Assembly (NCBI GenBank): GCA_023421675.1
Contig: JAEZTC010000002.1
Location: 499,639-563,638, forward strand
Source: Bacillota bacterium
Lineage (GTDB): Bacteria > Bacillota > Clostridia > Acetivibrionales > JANLFN01
Direction: 5' to 3'
Length of the DNA: 64,000 nucleotides
Of the stretch, positions 7,321 through 16,057 are shown piece by piece. Position 1 is the stretch's first letter. Each line of letters begins with the position of its first letter. Position numbers and translations under genes: made by a program. Below the pieces are notes generated by a model that saw nothing but the letters and a program-made list of their open reading frames with translations, ran no database searches and had not been told where the DNA came from.

Positions 7321-8180
7321 GCATAGCAGTTAAAATTGAAGGTTTAACTAAAAGCTACGGAAATAATAACGTTATAAAAGATATATCATTTTGTGTAAAC
7401 CATGGTGAAATTTTTGCACTTCTAGGTGCTAATGGAGCAGGTAAAACAACCACATTAGAGTGCATTGAAGATATCCGCAGGTATGATAGTGGATATATTA
7501 CATTAGACGGAAAGATTGGTGTTCAATTACAATCCTCATCCCTTCCAAAGAATATAAAAGTTATTGAAGCCATGAATCTATTTTGCAGGTGGAATAAAGA
7601 AGCCTTAAATAAAGAATCAATTTATAACTTTGGTTTGAATGACATAAAGAACAAAAAATATATGGAACTGTCTACCGGACAAAAAAGACGGTTGCACTTG
7701 GCACTTGCAATGATAGGAAATCCAGATATCATATTTCTTGATGAGCCAACTGCCGGACTTGATGTAGAAGGCAGAGTTTTAATACATGAAGAAATCCGCA
7801 AATTAAAACATCACGGCAAAACCATTGTCCTGGCAAGTCATGATATGGCAGAAGTTGAAAGTCTTTGCGACAGAATTGCAATCCTCAAAAACGGCAAAAT
7901 AGCCTTTTGCGGTACAGCTAATGAATTGACAGCTGAAGCTGGTGATCAAAGTAATATTTATATTAAGACAACATCAACTCTTGGAAAGATAAACTTAAAT
8001 GAATCTGAATTTAAAGGTGAAGAACATGGATATTATATCTTTACTACAAAGAACATCAGTGATGCCCTACTAGAGCTTCTCACAGTTATAAAGCAGAATA
8101 AAAAGAGTGTTCTTGATATAAAAATAGAGCGTCCAACTTTGGAGAAAAAATTTATGGATATTGCAAAGGAGGGCAAATAA
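7317..8180 (+). CDS. ABC transporter ATP-binding protein
   Basis: This 287-aa ATPase has Walker A GANGAGKTT (~residues 38-46), signature LSTGQKRR, Walker B IIFLDEPTAGLD and the switch His in ASHDM. A C-terminal extension of about 90 residues after the ATPase core is typical of drug and peptide exporter ATPases (CcmA/DrrA type). It overlaps the MerR gene by 4 bases and the permease by 1 base, forming a tight three-gene operon. The likely role is energising export of a compound sensed by the MerR protein. Confidence 0.93.
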   Translation: MSIAVKIEGLTKSYGNNNVIKDISFCVNHGEIFALLGANGAGKTTTLECIEDIRRYDSGYITLDGKIGVQLQSSSLPKNIKVIEAMNLFCRWNKEALNKESIYNFGLNDIKNKKYMELSTGQKRRLHLALAMIGNPDIIFLDEPTAGLDVEGRVLIHEEIRKLKHHGKTIVLASHDMAEVESLCDRIAILKNGKIAFCGTANELTAEAGDQSNIYIKTTSTLGKINLNESEFKGEEHGYYIFTTKNISDALLELLTVIKQNKKSVLDIKIERPTLEKKFMDIAKEGK

Positions 8181-8896
8181 TGAGTGCATTTCTATATAGT
8201 GTGGCTTTACAGTGGAAACTTGACTTGAGAAATAAAGGAGTACTGTTAACATATTATATTGTACCGCTTGTTTTTTTCTTCTTTATAGGCGGAGTATTCA
8301 CTTCTATTAATCCGTCTTCAAAGAATACACTTATACAGTCAATGACTGTATTTGGAGTCACAATGGGTGCATTTTTAGGTGCACCGACACCCCTTGCCGA
8401 GTTATACGGCAGTGAAATTAAGAAGGCATATAAAGTAGGAGGAATTCCATTATATGTAGCAGCTGTTAATAATTTTATATCGGCCTTTATACACTTGTTT
8501 ATTATGAGCCTTGTAATATTCCTTATTGCCCCGATAACCTTTAATGCCTCTTATCCAACTAATTTAGTGCTTTATTTTATATCTCTTGCTATTTTTATAA
8601 TAGCTTGCTTGGCAGTTGGAACAGCACTGGGACTTCTTGTTAGGAATGGATCAAAACTCACTATGGTATCACAACTTATATTTCTGCCATCTATTATGCT
8701 GTCAGGAATTATGTTCCCTACTGATATACTTCCAGGCATACTAAAAAATATAGGTATGATTTTTCCTGCAACATGGGGGTTTGAAATAATGAAGCACAAA
8801 AGCATAGCTTTCTTATCATTGCTTCCTCTTTTAGTAATCTTAGCAATAGCTGTCTCTATAGGTATTTGGCAAATTACAAGATTAAAAGCTGATTAG
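8180..8896 (+). CDS. ABC-2 type transporter permease
   Basis: The 238-aa membrane protein has six predicted helices in the ABC-2 arrangement, with the conserved periplasmic-side segment FLPSIMLSGIMFPTDILP before the last helices. It pairs with the ATPase whose stop overlaps its start. The family contains drug, lantibiotic and lipid exporters. A good terminator follows at 8931, closing the operon. Confidence 0.9.
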   Translation: MSAFLYSVALQWKLDLRNKGVLLTYYIVPLVFFFFIGGVFTSINPSSKNTLIQSMTVFGVTMGAFLGAPTPLAELYGSEIKKAYKVGGIPLYVAAVNNFISAFIHLFIMSLVIFLIAPITFNASYPTNLVLYFISLAIFIIACLAVGTALGLLVRNGSKLTMVSQLIFLPSIMLSGIMFPTDILPGILKNIGMIFPATWGFEIMKHKSIAFLSLLPLLVILAIAVSIGIWQITRLKAD

Positions 8897-8930
8897 AATT
8901 CAAATATGACCCTTTAATTATATATTCAAT

Positions 8931-8966
8931 AAAAGCTGGCTAATTCAATCATTATCCAGCTTTTGT
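8931..8966 (+). terminator. Terminator of MerR-ABC operon
   Basis: AAAAGCTGG (8931-8939) pairs perfectly with CCAGCTTTT (8956-8964). The A and T tracts on either side let it work in both directions, so it may also serve murD, whose stop is at 8987. Confidence 0.75.
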
Positions 8967-8986
8967 AATTTGATCTTTATACTTTA

Positions 8987-10384
8987 TTAAAGTGCATTAA
9001 CCAGTTCCTTGAACTTTTTTCCTCTCTCCTCAAAGTTCCTGAACATATCGAAGCTTGTGCTTGCGGGTGACAGAATTACAACGTCCCCCGGCTTTGCGCA
9101 CTCATAAGCTGTTCTTACAACCTCTTCATATGTAGAGCACTTTAATACCTGTATATCACTGCCTTCACCTGTCTTTGCAATTTCATCCTTAAGTGCCTTC
9201 TCAATTTTAGGTGCTGTAGCCCCAATCAATATAAGGGTTTTTACTTTTCTCACAATAACCTCACCTATTGCATCATAAGGAATTCCCTTATCCTTTCCTC
9301 CTGCAATAAGTATTACCTTCTGATTAAAGGAGTTAAGCCCTGCAGTAGTTCTTGAAGGACTGCTGGCAATAGAGTCGTTGTAATATTTTACACCGTTAAG
9401 TTCCCTCACAAGTTCAATTCTATGTTCAACGCCCTTAAAATTAACAGCAACATTTCTTATTACCTCAGGAGTAACATAGCCTTCAACTGCTGCTATTGCC
9501 GCAAGATAGTTTTCAATATTATGTACGCCGGGAATACCAATTTCACACACATCAACAATTTCTTTGGCATTTCCTTCTGTTATGAATACAAGCTTTCCGT
9601 CCTTAATACACGCACCTTCGTCAAGACTATTTAACCTGCTGAAGAAAACGAAATTGCTGGGTACTTCCTTTGCTGTATTCCTTGTAATCAAGTTGTCAAA
9701 GTTCAGAATCACCTTTCCCATTGGTGACTGGTACTTAAATATGTTTTTCTTGGCTTCATAATATTCCTCAACAGACTTATGGATATCAAGATGATTAGGT
9801 GAAAGATTTGTTATTACGGCAACGTCTGCGCTCTTCTTCATTGTATGAAGTTGAAAGCTGCTAAGCTCTACTATTACCTTGTCTTCGGAACCGATTTCAT
9901 CAATTCTGTCAAGCAATGGTGTACCTATATTGCCCCCAAGCCAGCATTTGTAGCCCTGTTCTTTAAGGAGATTATAAATTATGGTTGTAGTTGTTGTTTT
10001 GCCGTCACTTCCTGTTACTGCAAATATCTGAGCCGGGCAAAGATCAAAGAAAACTTCCATTTCTGATGTAAGCTTTGCCCCTCTTTCACAAGCTTCTAGC
10101 AGTTCAGGAAGGTCATACCGCATACCTGGGGTTCTGAATATAAGATCGAAACCTTCTTTAAGTTTTCCGAGGTAGCCTTCTCCAAGGCTGTACTTCAAAT
10201 CAAGTCCTTTAAACTGGTTTAACATTGGCGCAAGCTTCTCTTCACCATTCTTATCAAAGGCTGTTATGTCTGCCCCTAATGCATAAAGGTATTTTATAAG
10301 AGGTGTGTTGCTTATTCCTATTCCCAATACAGCTGCTTTTTTACCTTTTATGTAAGCTTTAAATTCGTCAAGTTTTGTATTCAA
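8987..10384 (-). CDS. murD: UDP-N-acetylmuramoylalanine--D-glutamate ligase MurD
   Basis: The 465-aa enzyme adds D-glutamate to UDP-MurNAc-L-Ala in peptidoglycan synthesis in the cytoplasm. It shows the Mur ligase order: an N-terminal Rossmann domain (AVLGIGISN), the ATP-binding loop TGSDGKTTT, the central ENYLAAIAA region with GVEHRIE, and a C-terminal domain ending FRNFEERGKKF. The start is TTG (10382-10384) with GGAGGG upstream. It stands alone rather than inside a mra/dcw cluster. A decayed copy of its 3' end lies at 6378-6447. Confidence 0.93.
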   Translation of the reverse strand: MNTKLDEFKAYIKGKKAAVLGIGISNTPLIKYLYALGADITAFDKNGEEKLAPMLNQFKGLDLKYSLGEGYLGKLKEGFDLIFRTPGMRYDLPELLEACERGAKLTSEMEVFFDLCPAQIFAVTGSDGKTTTTTIIYNLLKEQGYKCWLGGNIGTPLLDRIDEIGSEDKVIVELSSFQLHTMKKSADVAVITNLSPNHLDIHKSVEEYYEAKKNIFKYQSPMGKVILNFDNLITRNTAKEVPSNFVFFSRLNSLDEGACIKDGKLVFITEGNAKEIVDVCEIGIPGVHNIENYLAAIAAVEGYVTPEVIRNVAVNFKGVEHRIELVRELNGVKYYNDSIASSPSRTTAGLNSFNQKVILIAGGKDKGIPYDAIGEVIVRKVKTLILIGATAPKIEKALKDEIAKTGEGSDIQVLKCSTYEEVVRTAYECAKPGDVVILSPASTSFDMFRNFEERGKKFKELVNAL

Positions 10385-10517
10385 TGTTTCCCTCCGGTTT
10401 TATATCAGTACGTGCCTGACACATTTTACAATTGCATTTTTTCCTTAATAATTATAGCATATATTATTGCCGTGTTATAAATATAAGCACAACAAATTAA
10501 ATTATATAATTTGCCAC

Positions 10518-10546
10518 TTGCTTTTCAAGTCTTTTTCTAGTAAAAT
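10518..10546 (+). promoter_or_regulatory. Promoter of tRNA-Leu
   Basis: TTGCTT (10518-10523) and TAAAAT (10541-10546) are separated by 17 bases and lie about 30 bases before the tRNA 5' end. The remaining sequence between murD and the tRNA (10385-10577) shows nothing else I can name. Confidence 0.6.
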
Positions 10547-10577
10547 ATTTATTGCCCTTAAAAAATGCTTTATTTAT

Positions 10578-10664
10578 GCGGATGTGGCGGAATTGGCAGA
10601 CGCGCTAGTTTCAGGTACTAGAGCTCGCAAGGGTGTGCAGGTTCAAGTCCTGTCATCCGCACCA
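10578..10664 (+). tRNA. tRNA-Leu (anticodon CAG)
   Basis: The 87-base class II tRNA has acceptor arms GCGGATG/CATCCGC, an anticodon stem CTAGT/ACTAG enclosing TTCAGGT (anticodon CAG), a variable arm CTCGCAAGGGTGT, a T-arm with GGTTCAAGTCC and an encoded CCA. It decodes CUG. Its 3' part is duplicated downstream at 10872. Confidence 0.96.
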
Positions 10665-10786
10665 AAAAACTTCGAGTAAATGCTCGGAGTTTTTTTATGT
10701 TTTCAGGACAGGATTTGAACCTGAGAAGGCACGAAGCGTTAGAAAAACATGCTAAATGCATGTTTTTAGCTGAGTGAGCCGAGACT
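10643..10786 (+). repeat. 144-bp direct repeat, left copy (tRNA-Leu 3' end plus downstream)
   Basis: This unit begins in the T-arm of tRNA-Leu and covers the acceptor end, the terminator hairpin, a segment GACAGGATTTGAACCTG (which reads as an inverted T-arm on the minus strand), the hairpin AAAAACATGC/GCATGTTTTT and the motif GCTGAGTGAGCCGAGACT. It recurs at 10872-11016 with only a few changes. Duplicated tRNA 3' ends are classic attachment-site signatures. Confidence 0.85.
10669..10697 (+). terminator. Terminator of tRNA-Leu
   Basis: AACTTCGAG pairs with CTCGGAGTT (one wobble) over a 6-base loop and is followed by seven T. The duplicated copy near 10898-10927 has CTCGAAGTT, restoring perfect pairing. 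Confidence 0.85.
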
Positions 10787-10787
10787 G

Positions 10788-10870
10788 AGACTGCTCGTTT
10801 CGCTTCGCTGTATTGCCTACCCATGCAGCCTGAGTCGAGGTGGTAGTATGCGAGCAAAGCGAAGCAAACG
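10788..10870. other. Spacer with large inverted repeat between duplicated tRNA ends
   Basis: CGTTTCGCTTCGC (~10796-10808) is matched near 10858-10870 by GCGAAGCAAACG, forming a near-perfect stem around about 50 bases; an inner CTACC/GGTAG pairing is also possible. No ORF here is credible. Together with the flanking direct repeats this may be a relic of site-specific recombination at the tRNA. Confidence 0.5.
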
Positions 10871-10871
10871 G

Positions 10872-11016
10872 TCAAGTCCTGTCATCCGCACCAAAAAAAC
10901 TTCGAGTAAACACTCGAAGTTTTTTTACATTTTCAGGACAGGATTTGAACCTGAGAAGGCACGAAGCGTGAGAAAAACATGCTAAATGCATGTTTTTAGC
11001 TGAGTGAGCCGAGACT
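10872..11016 (+). repeat. 145-bp direct repeat, right copy
   Basis: This near-identical copy of 10643-10786 starts at TCAAGTCCTGTCATCCGCA and so repeats the last ~22 bases of tRNA-Leu including CCA, the terminator and the downstream hairpin. The upstream two-thirds of the tRNA are absent, so no second tRNA is made. It ends 33 bases before the stop of the LytTR regulator. Confidence 0.85.
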
Positions 11017-11048
11017 TTTAAAAAGCAGAATCAATCTCACCTTCTTTG

Positions 11049-11777
11049 TCATAAAGTCAATTTCTCCGCTTCCTCAAACAAAAACTGTGTATAGGCAGTC
11101 CGAACCTGAGGATAAGCTGTTCTTGACACCGGCACATGTTGTCCCGTCACGGTCACAAGCTCTCCCTGACGTAGTTCTCGCACCAATTGCAGGTTAACGA
11201 GATAGGATCGATGAACCTTTATAAAACCCGGCCTTTTCAGCAGAGCACGTTCAAAATCCGCAAGACTGCCAGAAACCTCCCGGTTACTGCCGTCAGTCAG
11301 ATAGAAATAAAGTTTCTTTGAATTTACCTCTATGTATTCGATTTTTCCATATGGTATGCTGAAAACGCTGGACTGTGTTTTGATATACAGGGCGTCCTCC
11401 GGACTTTTGAAATCGAACATCAGCCTGTCAAGAATGGGAAACAGCTTTTCTTCAGTGGCGGGCTTCAAAAGATAATAGTGTGCCCGAACGCTGTAGCTCT
11501 CAACGGCATATTCCGGTGAAGAGGTCAGGAACACTATCTCCGTTTTGCAGTTGTGCTCCCGAATTTCGTGGGCAGCCTGCATGCCGTTGACGCCAGGCAT
11601 TAGCACATCCAACAGAAGCAAATCATAATCCCTGTTGTCCATGGAGGTTAAAAGTTCTGTAGCATTCTGAAAGCTCACATAAGAAAATTCCGCCTTCCGA
11701 TCATGCCTATACGACTCCAGCAAAGAAGCAATCTGCAGCAAGTCCTGATTATCATCGTCACAAATAGCAATCTTCAG
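11049..11777 (-). CDS. LytTR-family response regulator (AgrA/LytR type), probable CTG start
   Basis: The protein has an N-terminal receiver domain with acidic triad (KIAICDDDN), phosphoacceptor Asp57 (LLLLDVLMPG) and the K of LLKPA, then a LytTR DNA-binding domain (GKIEYIEVNSKKLYFYL, then KRPGFIKVHRSYLVN). A TTG at 11741 would delete the first receiver strand. Extending 12 codons to CTG 11775-11777 restores it; that CTG follows an in-frame TAG and has GAGGAGG upstream, so I take it as the start (242 aa). No histidine kinase is nearby. Base composition is richer in G+C than the left flank. Confidence 0.87.
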   Translation of the reverse strand: MKIAICDDDNQDLLQIASLLESYRHDRKAEFSYVSFQNATELLTSMDNRDYDLLLLDVLMPGVNGMQAAHEIREHNCKTEIVFLTSSPEYAVESYSVRAHYYLLKPATEEKLFPILDRLMFDFKSPEDALYIKTQSSVFSIPYGKIEYIEVNSKKLYFYLTDGSNREVSGSLADFERALLKRPGFIKVHRSYLVNLQLVRELRQGELVTVTGQHVPVSRTAYPQVRTAYTQFLFEEAEKLTL

Positions 11778-11955
11778 CTACTCCGCCTCCTCGCTTAATA
11801 AAACATGTAAGTATTTTACTATAAAATTTGGCTTTCTTCAACCATTCCGACAACCGTTCAGGTCAAAATCCACTACCGTTCGGGCTAAAAACAGTTATTG
11901 GGGCGATTTTCATGCTATCCTGTCGTTAAATAGAATATGAGAGGTGTGACGTCTT

Positions 11956-12300
11956 GTGCCTACTTTAATAGTTTACTTTATTACGGGCGTCTGTGTAACG
12001 TCATTTGTGACCATCTGGTTTAGAACAGCCTATGCAGAGCTGTCGGCAAAACGAAACTGCCTTGCCGATCTTGAGGAGCAACTGCTTCTGCACGAGGGTC
12101 TGTACGTCCGAACGATGGACGGACCCGACGAGCGATTATCCGCCGGAATGCTGGAAACCAGCCGGATGCTCTGCTGTGAGGCAGCCAAAAGCTATAACCT
12201 AATCCTGCACAAACCTGTGAACCGCATCCCGGCCCTGCTGATGGGCTTTCGGGTACTGGAAGCAACAACTACAACTGCGGCTTTATCTTTGAAAAAGTAA
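11956..12300 (+). CDS. Small membrane-anchored protein, LemA-like C-terminal motif
   Basis: This 114-aa protein starts at GTG behind GAGAGGTG. One N-terminal membrane helix (PTLIVYFITGVCVTSFVTIW) precedes a helical region. The part AAKSYNLILHKPVNRIPALLMGFR recalls the Y-N-x-x-I...P..x-x-A-x-x-F-G/R segment of LemA-like proteins, but the match is short. It sits between the divergent LytTR regulator and the SLH surface protein and shares their higher G+C, so it may belong to the same acquired unit. Function unknown. Confidence 0.68.
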   Translation: MPTLIVYFITGVCVTSFVTIWFRTAYAELSAKRNCLADLEEQLLLHEGLYVRTMDGPDERLSAGMLETSRMLCCEAAKSYNLILHKPVNRIPALLMGFRVLEATTTTAALSLKK

Positions 12301-12354
12301 AGTAAAGACTGAGTATATGAAATAATAAAAGTTTTTCTGAGGAGGAATACGAAC

Positions 12355-14781
12355 ATGAGAAAAAAACTATTGAGCATGCTTCTTGCGCTATGCATGGTGT
12401 TCACCCTGCTGCCGATGACAGCTTCAGCGGCGGCCAGCACTTTGGAAATTGGCAGCGGTACATATGCTTTGGATGAAACCGGATTAAACGCTGCAATCTC
12501 TGCAGCCAACGACGGGGATACTATCAGTTTTACGGGCAGCGGCACAATCGCACTAACCAATGATATCCTTATTAACAAATCGATCACATTGGATTTGAAC
12601 GGAAATATAATCAATTTTACAGGCGAAAATATACTTGAACTTTCCCAAGTCCCTTCGGTTTCAGTGAGCATACAAGGGCCTGGCACCATTACAATGAATA
12701 GATTCATAAGCATACCTAGCAGTTCAACGCTGACTGTGAATGGAGGCGCTGTTATTGAAGGGAATAGAACTTGGTATGTGTTGGAAAATCGTGGCACTGT
12801 CTCTATGACGGGCGGCACCCTAAAGCAAACGGGGACGGGTTTCGTCCTTCTAAATACCGCATCCGGAGTTGCAACCTTTGATAATGCTAGTATTGAGGGT
12901 AAAAATTCAAACGGTGCGTTGATATGGAATGCTGAAAGTAGCACTCTTACCCTAAACAGCTGTACAACAAGAAATATCTATTCGGGTACAGGGTCATGGG
13001 CAACAATGGGAAGCATCATCTATATTACTCATACGAGTACTGTGAACCTGATTGGCGGCGCCGTCACAGGTCCGACAGGGTCATCAGCGCCCACAGTTGT
13101 AGTAGCCAGCGGCACCACGTTTACTAATAATGGTGCGACAATCACAAACGGGTATGTGAAAAAACTCGGCGACCTCACCGTGTCCGTTTCTTCCGGAATC
13201 AACATAGTAACACTTGCATCCCAAACACCGGAAACGGGCGTCACCTATTATTACAAGACGACTGCGACGGACGATACAGCGCATAAGCCTGCATCAGATG
13301 GGTCTGCTGATTTCATCTCAACGGGCTGGACAGCTTTCAGTACCAACACGGATATCCCGGCGAGCGTCACTGCCGCGGTGTATGTTCAGGTAGTGAAGGT
13401 GGGCAACAGCGAGCAAAAGATATGCGGTTGGGGACAGGGCAGCGCCATCCCGACGATTACAGTTCCGATATCAAACTTTACAAAGACATCCCAAACAACT
13501 ACAACCGCAGCCTTTAGTTGGACAGCAGCAACAGGTGCAACGAGTGTGAAGGTACAGCAATCCTTGCATGGTGCAAATACATGGTTTGATGCAACCACAG
13601 GAGCAATTGCAAACGATGCAACGACAGCAACAGTAACAGGTTTAACTGCAGCAACAGCATATGACTTCAAGTTGGTAGTAACTGGCGGCGAAAACGCAGG
13701 CGATTCAAATACAGTAACTGTCGCAACAGATACAGCGCCCCCTTCTGGCGGAGGCAGTGGCATCTATACCCCACCTGCTCCTGTCACTAAAATCGACAAC
13801 GGTGGCAGTACGACCGGTTCTAACCTTGGCCAGCTGGTTTCCGGCGGGAAAACCCTGACAGTGGAGGACAGCAAGGGCGCAAAGCTGGTGTTTGACACCG
13901 AAGCTCTCAAGGGTATCATCGTTCAAACCTCGAGTGATATCAAAGTGGAAATGAAGAACGTTTCTCCCGCACATCAGGAGAACCTCCCAGGCAAGCAGGT
14001 ATTCTCACTGACGGTTTCCTCAGGCGGCAGCACAATCACGAATTTCGGCGGTTCAGTCACCGTTACGCTGCCCTATACTCTTAAGAGCGGAGAAACAGCA
14101 CAGGACGTAACTGTATGGTATCTTGCAAGCGACGGCACCATGACCGAGATTCCCTGCACCTATGACCCTGCAACAGGGCTTGCAACCTTTACGGTTACTC
14201 ATTTCTCCCTGTATGTTGTGGGCGTGGATACTTCATGGGTTAACCCCTTCTCTGATGTGAGGATGAGCGACTGGTTTTACGGAGCAGTTGAGTTCGTTTC
14301 ACGTAATGGTATAATGAATGGGATTGGCGGAACCGCTTTCAGCCCTTCTACAACCATCACGCGCGATATGCTGGTAAGCATTCTCTGGCGGATGGAAAAC
14401 GAGCCGGCAGCCACAAAAACCGTGACCTTCACCGACGTCACAGACGGCAAGTGGTACGCAAAAGCAGTGGCCTGGGCGGCGGCAAATAATATCGTAGCCG
14501 GCTATGACGGCAAGTTCGACACCGGCGGCACGCTCACCCGTGAGCAGCTGACAGCAATTCTCTATCGCTACGCCACATACAAAAGCTATGATATGAGCGC
14601 AAAAGACACCCTCTCCGCTTATACAGACAAACCATCTACTTGGGCGCTTTCCAGCGTGAGTTGGGCCGTAGCCGAGGGTCTTATAAAAGGCAGCGGCGGT
14701 AGACTTGATCCGAAGGGCGGCGCTACCCGTGCACAAGTAGCAAGCATATTGCAAAGATTCATTGAAAACATGGTAAAGTAA
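12355..14781 (+). CDS. Secreted SLH-domain surface protein with parallel beta-helix and fibronectin-like domains
   Basis: The 808-aa protein has a Sec signal peptide (MRKKLLSMLLALCMVFTLLP, cleavage near ASAAA). Residues ~30-300 are rich in repeating strands (GTITMNR, GGTLKQTGTG, GGAVTGPTG) like right-handed beta-helix adhesins or lyases. A fibronectin type III-like domain follows (~370-460), then a Gly/Ser/Pro linker, a beta domain (~480-620) and three S-layer homology domains (~625-808: NPFSDVRMSDWFYGAV, FTDVTDGKWYAKAVAW, and a third ending RAQVASILQRF). SLH domains bind pyruvylated wall polymers. The C-terminal half is GC-rich (36 of 60 bases G+C at 13801-13860). Likely acquired; substrate unknown. 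Confidence 0.9.
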   Translation: MRKKLLSMLLALCMVFTLLPMTASAAASTLEIGSGTYALDETGLNAAISAANDGDTISFTGSGTIALTNDILINKSITLDLNGNIINFTGENILELSQVPSVSVSIQGPGTITMNRFISIPSSSTLTVNGGAVIEGNRTWYVLENRGTVSMTGGTLKQTGTGFVLLNTASGVATFDNASIEGKNSNGALIWNAESSTLTLNSCTTRNIYSGTGSWATMGSIIYITHTSTVNLIGGAVTGPTGSSAPTVVVASGTTFTNNGATITNGYVKKLGDLTVSVSSGINIVTLASQTPETGVTYYYKTTATDDTAHKPASDGSADFISTGWTAFSTNTDIPASVTAAVYVQVVKVGNSEQKICGWGQGSAIPTITVPISNFTKTSQTTTTAAFSWTAATGATSVKVQQSLHGANTWFDATTGAIANDATTATVTGLTAATAYDFKLVVTGGENAGDSNTVTVATDTAPPSGGGSGIYTPPAPVTKIDNGGSTTGSNLGQLVSGGKTLTVEDSKGAKLVFDTEALKGIIVQTSSDIKVEMKNVSPAHQENLPGKQVFSLTVSSGGSTITNFGGSVTVTLPYTLKSGETAQDVTVWYLASDGTMTEIPCTYDPATGLATFTVTHFSLYVVGVDTSWVNPFSDVRMSDWFYGAVEFVSRNGIMNGIGGTAFSPSTTITRDMLVSILWRMENEPAATKTVTFTDVTDGKWYAKAVAWAAANNIVAGYDGKFDTGGTLTREQLTAILYRYATYKSYDMSAKDTLSAYTDKPSTWALSSVSWAVAEGLIKGSGGRLDPKGGATRAQVASILQRFIENMVK

Positions 14782-14816
14782 ATAACATAAAAGCAACTGT
14801 TATGAACGCTACGCAA

Positions 14817-14847
14817 CAAGGGCTTCGGGATATTCCCGAAGCCCTTG
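14817..14847 (+). terminator. Terminator of SLH gene
   Basis: A perfect 13-bp stem, CAAGGGCTTCGGG (14817-14829) with CCCGAAGCCCTTG (14835-14847), 36 bases after the stop. The following T-tract is short. Confidence 0.72.
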
Positions 14848-14901
14848 AGCTTTACCTTTATAACAACCAAAAGCAAACACCATTTACACTTATATCCATT
14901 T

Positions 14902-15903
14902 TTAATCAGCCTTAAATACATTCTTAATCAATATAGAAATCGACCCGTCTGGATTATTTATAAACTCTATCTTATCCTTATCCGAATAAAAATCCACCGG
15001 AAGATTGATCTCAATTCCAGAGTCTGTAGTTATTTTCTGAGTCCTGAATTTTCTGTTGTAGATTTTCTCAGTAACCGGAATTGTATCCTTGAGACCTGTT
15101 TTACTAATTTCACTCATGTATTCGTCCTTTAACTCAGGGTTGTTTCCGAATACTGTATGAGCTATTTTCGGTACATTTATAACCTCAGATTCTTCAATGC
15201 TTTCCATTACTGCCTTTTTTATCTCAACCTTCTTATTTATATCATCCTCGAAGTATTTCTTGTTAAACTTTTCTGTTGCTTTATTAAACATTTTAACTCT
15301 TTCACTAACTGAGGCCTGACTTGAGCATTCAAGAAACAGTTGAGAGAAATAGTACATGTTTTCACCGTTTATTTCACACTTTTTTTCTATAACCTTAACA
15401 CTGAAATCATTAAGGTTTATAATAGCACATTCGTCAATCTTCTGATTCTCATTAGGCAAAGTAGTATTCTGTTTAATAATAGTATTAACCTTTCTGCTGC
15501 CGTCATTTTCAACATAGTGTATATAGGAACTTTTATAATTAAATTTCAGGACAGCTAAATATAATACCCTGTCCGCTTCAAAAGCACAAAAGAACAAATC
15601 TGAAGGTAATATATCAACATGCTTTTTCATTAACTCAAACAATTTTAATGCCATTGTCTGAGTTGCTGGTATAAATTGATTGCTGTCAGAAGCAAGATTC
15701 TCAAGCAGCCTTTTTACTGAACTATTACTGTCTGTGAAGTGTGCTGTTCTTAGGTTGTCGTCACCAAAAATCTTTTCTATATGCTTTTCGATGAATTCTG
15801 TTATATCTTCCCCCTGCACATGTTCCTCCTCAGATATAACAGGCATTTGAAGGTTACTGTCAAGTATATGCATTATCATTTTTTTTATTGATATTTCACT
15901 CAT
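14902..15903 (-). CDS. Nucleoid-associated protein (NA37/NdpA family)
   Basis: The 333-aa protein starts MSEISIKKMIMHILDSN behind GTGAGG. The pattern I-x-x-x-I-x-H-x-L-D at the start, the central FFCAFEADRVLYLAVLKFNYK and the C-terminal beta region (KFRTQKITTDSGIEINLPVDFY) match the nucleoid-associated NA37/YejK family, which binds DNA and is common in clostridia and proteobacteria. It is a single gene with AT-rich composition, outside the presumed island to its left. The role is uncertain beyond DNA association. Confidence 0.78.
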   Translation of the reverse strand: MSEISIKKMIMHILDSNLQMPVISEEEHVQGEDITEFIEKHIEKIFGDDNLRTAHFTDSNSSVKRLLENLASDSNQFIPATQTMALKLFELMKKHVDILPSDLFFCAFEADRVLYLAVLKFNYKSSYIHYVENDGSRKVNTIIKQNTTLPNENQKIDECAIINLNDFSVKVIEKKCEINGENMYYFSQLFLECSSQASVSERVKMFNKATEKFNKKYFEDDINKKVEIKKAVMESIEESEVINVPKIAHTVFGNNPELKDEYMSEISKTGLKDTIPVTEKIYNRKFRTQKITTDSGIEINLPVDFYSDKDKIEFINNPDGSISILIKNVFKAD

Positions 15904-16057
15904 TTTTGTGCCTCACTTTAATATTGTTAAAAACTATTTCCTGCCTTTAACATTATAATTATTCGGAATCTTTTAAGCAAGAAAAACTATGATTGAGGTT
16001 AGTCTTATGTAAACTTAATTGATTATTCTGAATAAAATATATCATGAGGTGACATTT

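Noticed and set aside
10618..10875. 85-codon minus-strand ORF ending in MTGLEPAHPCEL
   Set aside because: Its last residues are the antisense of tRNA-Leu, a known source of false ORFs; it also spans repeated non-coding sequence.
12192..12944. Long minus-strand ORF across the SLH gene start
   Set aside because: It shadows the strongly supported signal-peptide gene at 12355 and has no ribosome site; long antisense frames are expected in GC-richer coding DNA.
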